Shown: positions 35,567 to 43,673 of the stretch, one piece after another
Layout: each line of letters begins with the position of its first letter
Position numbering within the stretch: position 1 is the stretch's first letter
Source of the DNA: Candidatus Gastranaerophilales bacterium
Lineage (GTDB): Bacteria > Cyanobacteriota > Vampirovibrionia > Gastranaerophilales > Gastranaerophilaceae
Length of the DNA: 64,000 nt
NCBI GenBank assembly: GCA_944322935.1
Contig: CALUQO010000003.1
Span: forward strand, 1-64,000
Direction: 5' to 3'
Made by a program: the position numbers and the translations under genes
Notes under the pieces: generated by a model
What the model saw: only the letters and a program-made list of their open reading frames with translations
Databases searched by the model: none
Told to the model about the DNA's origin: nothing

Positions 35567-36133
35567 TTAAGCTATTTCGTCGCAAGGCGCAATTCTTACC
35601 TCATCAAAAGATTGATGTATTGCGTCTTTGTCTGTTTGACCTTTTTTGAGTATTTTATCTATTGTTTGATTAGAGATATAAACGGTGTCTTTCTCTGATT
35701 TGTATGCAACGGATGTCGGGGTTTTTCCGGATTTTAATTCGGAAAACGGAATGTTAAGATTGGTCAGCAAAGTTTTAAATTTGTTGTAAATATCCTGACT
35801 TTTCTTTGTGTTTTTTGAACCAATCAAAACGGCCTGCAGGTTTTGATTTTTTAAATCAATCTTGTCTCTTAAAAAAGCCAAAACCTGTGAAAAAGCGTGA
35901 TTAACTTCTTTTGACGGGTCGAGATGCAAAAGAAGTGATTCCTGCCCGCTGCTGATTACGCAGGCGCTGCAATCAATTACATTAGTTGTGTAAACATCTT
36001 TTGCCAGCCTGCTTTCTTTTAATGTCCACGGGTAATTAACTGCGCGTTCGGAGCCTATTTGGTGTATCACTTGATTAAATAATTTTGCGGGAACCGGTTT
36101 TAATGTTGAACCGAAACTAATATTATTGTGCAT
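35567..36133 (-). CDS. Unknown protein with N-terminal ISFGS box, CheD-like appearance
   Basis: A 188-residue protein. Residues 5-9 (ISFGS) match the second box of the shared N-terminal signature, here with no first box. The middle (VIDCSACVISSGQESLLLHLDP, then AVLIGSKNTKKSQDIYNKF and TVYIS) recalls the CheD deamidase fold: a Cys in a strand-turn, then a G-S-K/N loop. This is a weak, shape-level resemblance; catalytic identity is not shown. It lies upstream of another signature protein in the same orientation and downstream of proC. Confidence 0.55.
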   Translation of the reverse strand: MHNNISFGSTLKPVPAKLFNQVIHQIGSERAVNYPWTLKESRLAKDVYTTNVIDCSACVISSGQESLLLHLDPSKEVNHAFSQVLAFLRDKIDLKNQNLQAVLIGSKNTKKSQDIYNKFKTLLTNLNIPFSELKSGKTPTSVAYKSEKDTVYISNQTIDKILKKGQTDKDAIHQSFDEVRIAPCDEIA

Positions 36134-36201
36134 AGTTACTCTTTTCGGGTGAAAATGTTTTATAGTTTTAAAACCCGTAAAAATATTTTTTGCTATGCAA
36201 A

Positions 36202-37026
36202 TTAAAGTTGCTTTGCCATAAGTTTTGATTTTTCTGCGGTTTTGTTAACCGTTTCAAAAAGAATATCCGATATATTGCTTTCGTTCAAAACCTTGTTACC
36301 TTCTGCCGTTGTTCCTCCGGGGGTTGTAACGTTTGTGATAAGCTGCTGCGGGTCTGTAGCGGATTCCAAAATCATTTTTGCAGAGCCCAGTGCTGTCTGC
36401 GCCGATAACATAAGTGAGGTTTTGTAATCAAGTCCGAGTTTTTCTCCGGCTTTGGCTATTGCATCAATAATGTAGTAGTAAAAAGCAGGCCCCGAACCGC
36501 TTACACCTGTGATGGCGTCAATGTCGGATTCTTGGGCTTCAATAACCCTGCCTACGGAAGAAAATATCTTTTTTACTGTTTCAAAGTCTTCGTCCGTTGC
36601 GTTTTCGCCTTTGCAGACGGCACTCATACCTTCGCCCAAAAGTGCGGGTGTGTTGGGCATAACTTTAACCACACGGGCTTTTTTCTCGAGAATTTCTTCG
36701 ACTCTGGCTGTGGAAATGCCTGCAGCAATTGTTACAATGAGTTTTGTATCATCGATTCTGTCCTCGATTTCCGTCAGGACGTCCTTGACAACAAAAGGTT
36801 TTACCGCAAGCAGGATAATATCGGCATTTGCAGCGGCTTCACGGTTGTTGTGCACCATTTTTATCCCGAGTTCTTTTTCGGTTTTGTGTGCGCTGTCGAG
36901 GTTCGGTTCCGAGGCAATTATGTGCTTGTTGTCAAAAATGTTAGAAGCAAGCAGCCCCTTCATAATAGCAGTCGCCATTTTGCCTGCGCCTATAAAACCT
37001 ATTGTTTTTCCGTTAGTTTTATCCAT
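36202..37026 (-). CDS. proC: Pyrroline-5-carboxylate reductase
   Basis: A 274-residue enzyme making proline from pyrroline-5-carboxylate with NAD(P)H. The N-terminal GFIGAGKMATAIMKG Rossmann motif, the AVKPFVV segment, MPNTPALLGEGM and the C-terminal VTTPGGTTAEG family signature are all present. I chose ATG 37026 over a TTG at 37071 because the longer start would run through the -35/-10 elements of the divergent rpmH promoter, and the family begins at about this point. Confidence 0.95.
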   Translation of the reverse strand: MDKTNGKTIGFIGAGKMATAIMKGLLASNIFDNKHIIASEPNLDSAHKTEKELGIKMVHNNREAAANADIILLAVKPFVVKDVLTEIEDRIDDTKLIVTIAAGISTARVEEILEKKARVVKVMPNTPALLGEGMSAVCKGENATDEDFETVKKIFSSVGRVIEAQESDIDAITGVSGSGPAFYYYIIDAIAKAGEKLGLDYKTSLMLSAQTALGSAKMILESATDPQQLITNVTTPGGTTAEGNKVLNESNISDILFETVNKTAEKSKLMAKQL

Positions 37027-37064
37027 CTTGTGTAAACCTTTATTAAATCCTTTATCGTCCGCAT

Positions 37065-37093
37065 TTGACAATCATCTTTGTCTTATTTATCAT
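37065..37093 (+). promoter_or_regulatory. Sigma-70-type promoter of rpmH
   Basis: TTGACA (37065-37070), a 17-bp spacer and TATCAT (37088-37093), about 40 bp before rpmH. This is one of the best promoter matches in the window and fits a ribosomal protein gene. Confidence 0.7.
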
Positions 37094-37131
37094 GATATAA
37101 CGCAAAAAAATTAATTCAAGGAGCAATAAAA

Positions 37132-37284
37132 ATGAGACGTACATTAGAAGGAACAAAAAGAAAAAGACAGAACGTCAGCGGCTTCAGAGCAAGAATGGCT
37201 ACACAGGGCGGAAGAACGGTTTTAAACAGAAGAAGAGCTAAAGGCCGTCACAGATTGGCTATTCAAGCTAAAAAAAGAGCGTAG
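37132..37284 (+). CDS. rpmH: 50S ribosomal protein L34
   Basis: A 50-residue, strongly basic protein: [12 protein letters not shown] ... GFRARMAT then [17 protein letters not shown]. The L34 core and length are normal, although the usual MKRTYQPS opening is changed to [22 protein letters not shown] precedes the start. In most bacteria rpmH is next to rnpA, yidC and dnaA; here it stands alone between divergent proC and a terminator. Confidence 0.96.
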   Translation: MRRTLEGTKRKRQNVSGFRARMATQGGRTVLNRRRAKGRHRLAIQAKKRA

Positions 37285-37315
37285 TTTTTTGTCTTTGAAA
37301 AAGTTGTAGAAAAGA

Positions 37316-37345
37316 GCCGGTCAATTTTATTTGACCGGCCTTTTT
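37316..37345 (+). terminator. Intrinsic terminator after rpmH
   Basis: Stem GCCGGTCAA / TTGACCGGC with a 6-nt loop, followed by CTTTTT. Confidence 0.9.
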
Positions 37346-37396
37346 ACATTTAAATTTTTTATATTTATGTTTTTTCTTTAATCAGCAGCTCTGTTT

Positions 37397-38779
37397 TTAA
37401 GAGAAGGCATATTCCAATGCCTGTGCAAAGTCAAAATCTTCCGTATCTTCCGCAAGCATAAATCTTGGTGTAGTATCAAAGCTGCAGTTTTTTGGTAAGT
37501 TTACATTGTTCATAGTCTTTATGAATGAACAATTGTTGTTTTGGGCGCTTCCAAGCAGCATTTGCATCTTCATAAAGTCATCTTTAAAATACAATCTTAA
37601 TCTTGGATATACATGTCTGAACCATAATTCTCTAAGAGTATTAATGTCAGCATCTGCATATTTTTCATTTATAAAGAAACCGTGTCCGATTTGATAGCCT
37701 TCACCGATAAGGAATGCTATTCTCTCATTCATAAGCTTGAATTTTTCTTTGAAGTTACAACCAAAATCAGCAACTAATTTACTATCCGGTTTGTGTGATT
37801 TAAACGAAAATTTTCTCAGCAATATATTCCAGTTTTTCAGGTCTGTTGAATATGTTGGGCTTGTAATTGTGCCTATGATATACAGGTTTTCCGGAATCAT
37901 AAATTTTTCCTGAGAATATGGCAATCGTACAACCCTTTTTGCTCTTTTGTCTTCATCAAGCAATGAAATAAGTTCGCCAAATACCTTTGATATATTGCAG
38001 TTATCGATTTCTTCAATAATTAAAACAAAAGGTTTGATATTTTCTGTTTTTAAAGTATATGAGCCGCGGTAGAACTCTTCTATCAATTGAACTTTAGCTG
38101 ATTCGTAAAGATCGCAGAGTTTTAAAAATATTGTGTTATAAAACGCAGTGGTGCCTTTATAAGGTTCAAGAATTTCTTTAATTTCTTTTCCCTGTATTTC
38201 TCTTTCAATATTCTTTTCTAACAGCTGGGCTAATGGTTCATATAAAAGTTCAACCATAACGGATTGGGATTTTGGTTTAATAACAATAGCCTTGTTTGTG
38301 TATCTAACTATTTCAAATGCTGATGATTCTATATCAAATACAGAACCGAGCGGATACAGTTCTTTAAAATATTCGAGTATTTTTGCAAATGAAAATATTT
38401 GCAACTTTTTCATCAGCGGCAAATCAATACATTCGAACAACGCTTTTTGCGCAATTTTTTTGAAGCAGCCGGAGCGGTCGATAAAATTCATTTCGTACCC
38501 TGCGGCATCGCGTCCGTTTCTGATATCGAGTTTGCTGCCTTCAATAAAATCTATATACGAATATGAATCATGAAAGCTTATAACCTCAATTTCGCCTGTT
38601 CTCTTTTTTTCATCAAATTCGTCAATTAATTGATTATATTCTTCTTTTGAATACTGATAATTCGGATCTTCCTTTATTAATTGCGAACCTAAAATTCTCA
38701 ATGTTTCCACAATAATATTATAGGTTTTGGAACAACCCGACGGGCCCATGAAAATCTGGTTTTTTGGTACATTTAACAT
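37397..38779 (-). CDS. Orphan McrB-like AAA+ protein with altered catalytic motifs
   Basis: A 460-residue protein resembling the McrB GTPase of modified-DNA restriction. Walker A is GPSGCSKT (residues 12-19; usual GPPGTGKT). Walker B is FVLIIEEIDNCNISKVFGEL (251-270; usual IIDEINRGN). The sensor region reads LYIIGTITSPTYST (299-312; usual GTMNTADRS) and LLRKFSFK replaces the usual ALRRRFSF finger. No McrC nuclease gene flanks it. It may be a nucleotide-binding scaffold, a regulator, or a decayed defence gene. The frame is intact over 460 codons, which argues for a selected role. RBS AAAGGAG is present. Confidence 0.78.
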   Translation of the reverse strand: MLNVPKNQIFMGPSGCSKTYNIIVETLRILGSQLIKEDPNYQYSKEEYNQLIDEFDEKKRTGEIEVISFHDSYSYIDFIEGSKLDIRNGRDAAGYEMNFIDRSGCFKKIAQKALFECIDLPLMKKLQIFSFAKILEYFKELYPLGSVFDIESSAFEIVRYTNKAIVIKPKSQSVMVELLYEPLAQLLEKNIEREIQGKEIKEILEPYKGTTAFYNTIFLKLCDLYESAKVQLIEEFYRGSYTLKTENIKPFVLIIEEIDNCNISKVFGELISLLDEDKRAKRVVRLPYSQEKFMIPENLYIIGTITSPTYSTDLKNWNILLRKFSFKSHKPDSKLVADFGCNFKEKFKLMNERIAFLIGEGYQIGHGFFINEKYADADINTLRELWFRHVYPRLRLYFKDDFMKMQMLLGSAQNNNCSFIKTMNNVNLPKNCSFDTTPRFMLAEDTEDFDFAQALEYAFS

Positions 38780-39095
38780 TGTAAAACTCCTTTTTTATAT
38801 AAAATAATCGGATTAGCAAAACAATCCTGTAAAATCATATCACCTTTGCATATTATGTGAATCCTGTAATTACAGGATTTCTTGTATCCGCATTACGCAA
38901 CACATACAATAATAATGGAATTTCTAATGTCTGCAGACTAAAGTCCGGCCTGCGTCAGCTTAGCAAAGTGGCTGTGCAGATTCTTGCTTGAGTCTGCTTT
39001 AGGCAATCTTTGATTAGCTAAAACATTTTTATGCGCAAAACCTGCGGGGGTTAAAGCGGCCCGAACAAATTTACACTCATCGGCATTTATACAAA
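38780..39095. other. Intergenic stretch with a degraded dispersed repeat
   Basis: No gene seen. At 38893-38910 there is a two-mismatch copy of the dispersed TTACGTAACATATACAAT motif. A short perfect palindrome, CCTGTAATTACAGG, is at 38865-38878. The rest shows no pattern I can name. Confidence 0.45.
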
Positions 39096-39434
39096 TCAAA
39101 TGGCAGTCTTTATATTGTATACAAAGGTAATTATTTGTATTCCGATTGCCGCAAATACCATTATAAGTATTAAAAACACAAGGATTTTTTCCGGTAACAA
39201 AAATTCTCTGCGTTTGCTGTTTGAATTTGAAAACGAATAATACGGCAATTCTGTAACATCAAGCCCCAGAGATTCCGCTTTTTTGTAATCATCTTTGGAT
39301 TTAGCGTCCTCGTTATTTAAAAAATATAAATAACCGCGTTGATAGTACAATTCCCATATATTGTACTGATTATCTCCTCTTTTTTTAATTTCCGCAGTTA
39401 TTGCATCGATTTCTTCCGTATATTTTTTAGACAT
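39096..39434 (-). CDS. Small TPR-like protein with C-terminal membrane helix
   Basis: A 112-residue protein. Residues ~22-60 look like one tetratricopeptide repeat (WELYYQRGYLYFLNNEDAKSKDDYKKAESLGL). One hydrophobic helix near the C-terminus (EKILVFLILIMVFAAIGIQIITFVY) makes it probably tail-anchored in the inner membrane. No family is known to me. It is on the same strand, just after the ftsL-like gene (28 nt), so it may be part of the rsmH-ftsL transcript. Confidence 0.6.
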   Translation of the reverse strand: MSKKYTEEIDAITAEIKKRGDNQYNIWELYYQRGYLYFLNNEDAKSKDDYKKAESLGLDVTELPYYSFSNSNSKRREFLLPEKILVFLILIMVFAAIGIQIITFVYNIKTAI

Positions 39435-39462
39435 AAGTTGATTTTATATTAACAGTATTAAA

Positions 39463-39927
39463 TTAAAAACCTAATGACCACTGGAACTGTTTTGTTTTAC
39501 CGGCATTAGATATTGCTGTGCCGCTGACAGGTGCCGTAGCCGGGGTACCCTTGACTTCTATAACATTTTTGGCTTTTTGAAGCAAATGCTGTTTTTGCAT
39601 TGCCTTATCAACGTTGTAATAAGACTTTAAATAATCCAATTTGTTTTGCAATTCAACATTTTCGTCGTTAAGAGCAAGAACCTGTTTTCTGTATTTATTC
39701 AGGGTAATTTCACTTGAAGTTACAAAGTAATAACTGACAGCGGAAACAAGAATAAACATAACAAGAATTGCGCAAAGAGTCTTGTTAACTCTTGAAATAG
39801 CCATGTCTTTATAAGTTTTGTGCGTTTCGGGAAAATAACCGTTAATAACAGGTGTAACAGCCTGATTATTAGCATTTTGATGATATTTGTTGTAGTTGCT
39901 CTTTTGATTGCTGACCGGTCTTGTCAA
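39463..39927 (-). CDS. FtsL-like cell-division membrane protein
   Basis: A 154-residue bitopic protein: an Asn/Gln-rich cytoplasmic start, one membrane helix (LCAILVMFILVSAVSYYFV), then a coiled coil (SEITLNKYRKQVLALNDENVELQNKLDYLKSYYNV). This layout and its position 1 nt after rsmH match FtsL of the division/cell-wall cluster, which recruits FtsQBW at the septum. FtsL sequences diverge strongly, so the call leans on topology and gene order. The C-terminal tail is unique and Ala/Thr-rich. Confidence 0.72.
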   Translation of the reverse strand: MTRPVSNQKSNYNKYHQNANNQAVTPVINGYFPETHKTYKDMAISRVNKTLCAILVMFILVSAVSYYFVTSSEITLNKYRKQVLALNDENVELQNKLDYLKSYYNVDKAMQKQHLLQKAKNVIEVKGTPATAPVSGTAISNAGKTKQFQWSLGF

Positions 39928-39928
39928 T

Positions 39929-40891
39929 TTAGTTCTCCCATGACGTAATTTTTTTTGCTATCCTCAATTTTGCAGATCTTGACGGAGGATTTTCTTTAAT
40001 TTCTGATACTGAAGCTAATATAGGTTTTTTATTGACCAACTCAAGCATTGGCGGCTTACAGTGACAAACCGGTTCATTAGGTTTACATCTGCATCTTGCT
40101 GCATAATACTTGAAACACTGTTTTACAAGTCTATCCTCAAGAGAATGAAAACTTATTACACTAATTATAGCATCAACTGACAATAAAGTAAGCACATCAT
40201 TTAATGTATTTTTAATATTTTGTAATTCATTATTAACTTCTATCCTTATTGCCTGAAAGGTGCGGGTTGCGGGGTGAATTTTTTCTTTTGTTTTGGGTAC
40301 GGAATTTTTAATAATATCAGCCAATTCAAGCGTAGTTTCTATGTTTTTGGTTTTTCTGCAATTTATAATATTTTTTACAATTCTTTTTGTAAATCTTTCT
40401 TCACCGTATTCGCTTATGATTCTTATCAAATCCTCTTCGCTGTAACCGTTGACAACGTCATAGGCGCTAAAATCACTGTCTGTATTAAAACGCATATCAA
40501 GAGGTGCATCTTTCATAAAACTGAAGCCCCTTTCCTGTTTTGTCAACTGGTGGTAAGATGCACCGAGGTCAAAAACGATTCCGCCCGTAATTTCTTTTAT
40601 GCCTAAATTGTGTAACACTTTTTTAATATTAGAATAGGATTCATGCACAATTGTTAAGTTATTGTAATCTTTCAGCCTTTCTGATGCATAATTAATTGCA
40701 TCATTGTCAACATCAAAGGCTATTAACCTTCCGTCCGGCTGAATTTTTTGCAAAATAAGTTCACTGTGTCCGCCGCCGCCGAGTGTTGCATCCACGTATA
40801 TTTTACCGGGGGTGCATTGCAGGGCGTCCACTGCCTCGTGAGCCATTACCGTGTAGTGTTGAAATTCTTGATTTTTATTTTGAGAGTCCAT
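39929..40891 (-). CDS. rsmH: 16S rRNA (cytosine-1402-N4) methyltransferase
   Basis: A 320-residue RsmH (MraW). It methylates N4 of C1402 in the 16S rRNA P site. Motifs: YVDATLGGGGHS (SAM site), FDVDNDA, FDLGASYHQL, ERGFSF.KDAPLDMR, HPATRTFQAIRIEVN and SFHSLEDRLVK. A Cys-rich patch (CRCKPNEPVCHCKP) matches the small metal-binding loop seen in many members. The usual mraZ is not upstream; instead a large lineage-specific gene precedes it. Confidence 0.97.
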   Translation of the reverse strand: MDSQNKNQEFQHYTVMAHEAVDALQCTPGKIYVDATLGGGGHSELILQKIQPDGRLIAFDVDNDAINYASERLKDYNNLTIVHESYSNIKKVLHNLGIKEITGGIVFDLGASYHQLTKQERGFSFMKDAPLDMRFNTDSDFSAYDVVNGYSEEDLIRIISEYGEERFTKRIVKNIINCRKTKNIETTLELADIIKNSVPKTKEKIHPATRTFQAIRIEVNNELQNIKNTLNDVLTLLSVDAIISVISFHSLEDRLVKQCFKYYAARCRCKPNEPVCHCKPPMLELVNKKPILASVSEIKENPPSRSAKLRIAKKITSWEN

Positions 40892-40921
40892 TTTATTATT
40901 TTATATTAAAAACACAGAGTG

Positions 40922-43486
40922 TTAATTAATTTCCGGTGTTATAAAAAAGTCGTTTGCAAAGTAGTCTATATCAGTTTTGCTCTGTTGCGGGCTCAAGTTT
41001 TGCTGAGGTATTGCGGATTTTTTACCGATAGAATATGCAAGTGCTTTTTTAATAGGGCTTTTTGACCTTTGATTTTTTCTGTCAATTTCTTCAAGCTCTT
41101 CTTGATTTTTGGCTGTCAGAGGAACACCTACCACCTGTCTTGATATAGAATCGTTAATAGATGATGTCAAAGCAGTCAGAGTAAAGGCACCGGCAAGGCT
41201 TGAGTTGCACAATTTAGAAAGCAGGTTGTGCACAAATGCCATAATGTATGCCGATACGCTGATTCTTGATATTTCTTGTGCGGCTCTGTTTTTGGCGCTT
41301 TTATTGGCATCTTTTTTGTTATCATTGCTGTATTGCATGGTTAGGTTATATGCGTCGGTAACAAGAAACAGTGTAGTAATTGCCCTTGAAAGGTTTATGT
41401 TAGTCTGAGCCAGTGTGTTGCCGTCATATTCAAGCTGTTTTTCACCGTCAGCACGCATTACGGATTCTTTCAAAATATTTTGAACCTTTTTAACATCAGC
41501 TTCGTCAAGAGTGCCGTCCGGTTTTATTTTGATATTTTCTCTTTTTATTTGTTTATCCAGCCACAGCAGTATGTTTTTGGCGCCCTCAATATCTTCTTTT
41601 TCTTTATATTTCGAGGACATAAATTCTTTAAATATTTCAAGTTTTTTATCAGCTTCCGGCAATGGAGAGGTATTCCAAACCTCAAGATTCATTCTTTTGG
41701 CAAGATAATTTTCAAAATCCTTTTTGAACGCGTTGTCATTAGCCATAACTTCTTTTAATCTGTCATCCCAGTATGTATTTTTTTTGCCGAGCACTATGTC
41801 GTAACAGTTGCGGAAAAACAGGTATGTTCTTCTTGTCAGGTTCCTGACAAAATTAACCGGAACAAGTATACTCTTTGTCCATTTTCCCCACACTGTGTCT
41901 TTTGAACCGACAGGGACTTTTGTGTAGGCGCTGTTTGAGAGCAAGTCCTTAAATTCGGCAGGAGCTTGTGCATTGTTAGTCTTATAAAAATCAGATTTTT
42001 GAGCAGCCTTTAAAATAGCTTTTTTAATGGTTGAGGCTGTTTGCTCGTCAGTTTGCTCAAGGATTTTTATAATCTGTGAAAGTTTGTTTTTGTCTATCAG
42101 TTTTTCTACTTTGTAATATCCTTTAAAAGACGGTCGGGTTGTATTTTTTAAAGGCTGATAGGCTGTAGTCTCGGCAGAATCGGCCTGATGGTGAGTAAAT
42201 GCTTTAAACAGCTTGTCATTGGCCTTTGTTTTGTTAAATGAAACTTGGTTTAATTGGTTTTGGTTTAGATTTTGCCCTAGATTTTGCCCTAGATTTTGCC
42301 CTAGATTTTGATTTAACGGGGCTGCTGCAGGTTCTTTTTTCTTAACCGTAGTCAAAAGTCTGCCAATTGAAGGAAGTATGCCCTTTTTCTCATACATTTC
42401 GCGTTCCAATCTGTCGAGCGTATCTTTGTCCGACGGCATAATCGGTTTTCCGACAAGTTTTCTGCCTAATATTTCAGAAAAAGCAACCGTAGAGCCTGAC
42501 ACAAACATTGCAGTAAGCAAACTTCTGTTAACAGCCGTTTCGAAAGTTCCGAAAAGCAGGTTTTGTATGTACATGTTCATACCGATTCTGGAAAACTCTT
42601 GGGCAACACGTGATTTACGCTGATTTGCAGCTTCTGTCGGGTCGTTGCTGTAGCGCATTGTAGTGTTGTACGCATCGGTACCCAAAAAGTATGAGTAAAC
42701 AATGCCTGAAATAAGCCTGTTGCCTATCATTAAAGAATTAGAAGAGTATTTGCCCTTGTTAGGGTCAACAACTTTGTTTCTTCTGCGGTTAATTTTGCCC
42801 TCTAACACATCATCGGGGATTAAAAATTTGCTGCTGTCATTGAATTTTGTATGTCCGCTTTTTTTTCTGTAGCCGTTTTCCCAAATTTCATGTGACTTTA
42901 AAAGCCCCTCAAGTGCTCTGAAATTTTTAAGCACCCTGTCTTTTTCCGCCCGCCGTGTCAGTATTTTGGAATCTTTGGGCAAAACTAATTTTTCACTCCA
43001 TTTGTAAAGTGCCGTTAACGGAGAAACCAGCTGGGTAAAGAATTTTGTAAGAACCGGTTTTTTAGGGATATAAATGAGCTGTCCCTGCTGTAGTTTTTCA
43101 ATGACTTCTTTGCTCAGGTGATTTTGTTTTTGAAAATCCTCATGCTCAAGTATGTACTTGATGTAATCATTTTTTATATCCGTATAGTATTTAAGCTGCT
43201 GTTTATTAAGTTTTTTTAGTGAATCAAAAACCTTATCCTGCAGGTTTTGGGGAACAATTTTTACTATGGGCTTAAGCGGAATTTTGGAATTAAGCGCATT
43301 AAAACTAAAACCCTTGAAAGATATTTGCGCATTTGTGCCTTCTTGCAAGGGTTTTGATAATATACTTTTATTCTGTAAGGTATTTTGTTTGCCCGAGTGG
43401 AGCGAACCTTGCTCCGCATACTGGTAGCGGATTTCTTTTCGCTTCAGACCGTATTGATGTTTTGATTCAATTTGTCCGATTTTCAT
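40922..43486 (-). CDS. Large unknown membrane protein with internal duplication and ISFKG signature
   Basis: An 854-residue protein of no recognised family. It starts MKIGQIE, and I-S-F-K-G lies at residues 55-59 after a polar spacer: a long-spacer form of the N-terminal signature. Two related segments about 440 residues apart (around 250-370 and 690-815) share TDAYNxTMxYSND, RxAQExSRI and helices with ...GxPxxxxxxxxL, showing internal duplication. Each copy includes hydrophobic helices and ends near a Val-Gly-x-Pro motif. Between them is an LGQN tandem repeat (42265-42310). The protein is probably membrane-associated. It lies 30 nt before rsmH in the same orientation. Confidence 0.65.
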   Translation of the reverse strand: MKIGQIESKHQYGLKRKEIRYQYAEQGSLHSGKQNTLQNKSILSKPLQEGTNAQISFKGFSFNALNSKIPLKPIVKIVPQNLQDKVFDSLKKLNKQQLKYYTDIKNDYIKYILEHEDFQKQNHLSKEVIEKLQQGQLIYIPKKPVLTKFFTQLVSPLTALYKWSEKLVLPKDSKILTRRAEKDRVLKNFRALEGLLKSHEIWENGYRKKSGHTKFNDSSKFLIPDDVLEGKINRRRNKVVDPNKGKYSSNSLMIGNRLISGIVYSYFLGTDAYNTTMRYSNDPTEAANQRKSRVAQEFSRIGMNMYIQNLLFGTFETAVNRSLLTAMFVSGSTVAFSEILGRKLVGKPIMPSDKDTLDRLEREMYEKKGILPSIGRLLTTVKKKEPAAAPLNQNLGQNLGQNLGQNLNQNQLNQVSFNKTKANDKLFKAFTHHQADSAETTAYQPLKNTTRPSFKGYYKVEKLIDKNKLSQIIKILEQTDEQTASTIKKAILKAAQKSDFYKTNNAQAPAEFKDLLSNSAYTKVPVGSKDTVWGKWTKSILVPVNFVRNLTRRTYLFFRNCYDIVLGKKNTYWDDRLKEVMANDNAFKKDFENYLAKRMNLEVWNTSPLPEADKKLEIFKEFMSSKYKEKEDIEGAKNILLWLDKQIKRENIKIKPDGTLDEADVKKVQNILKESVMRADGEKQLEYDGNTLAQTNINLSRAITTLFLVTDAYNLTMQYSNDNKKDANKSAKNRAAQEISRISVSAYIMAFVHNLLSKLCNSSLAGAFTLTALTSSINDSISRQVVGVPLTAKNQEELEEIDRKNQRSKSPIKKALAYSIGKKSAIPQQNLSPQQSKTDIDYFANDFFITPEIN
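42265..42310 (-). repeat. 12-bp tandem repeat inside the 854-aa gene
   Basis: Three exact copies of TAGATTTTGCCC plus a partial fourth, read on the minus strand as LGQN repeats. The unit is a multiple of three, so copy changes keep the frame and would alter linker length between the two duplicated halves. Confidence 0.9.
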
Positions 43487-43636
43487 CTTTTCAGCTTAAT
43501 ACCTTTGAGAATATTATCTTAACCCGATAAAAAAAATATTTAAAGGATTTTTAGACTTTACAGTGTCTATTTGCTTTAAACCGCCTAAAAATATTTTTTG
43601 CTAGGTAATATAAATTAACTATACAAAAGTTAATAC

Positions 43637-43662
43637 AAAAAAGGCTGACAAAATCAGCCTTT
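43637..43662 (-). terminator. Intrinsic terminator after the 439-aa signature protein
   Basis: Stem AAAAGGCTGA / TCAGCC-TTTT around 43639-43661, with a T-run in the minus direction. Confidence 0.8.
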
Positions 43663-43673
43663 TAGTTATTATT

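Noticed and set aside
42265-42310. Tandem repeat considered as a CRISPR array
   Set aside because: Units are 12 bp, contiguous, without spacers, and lie in a coding frame.
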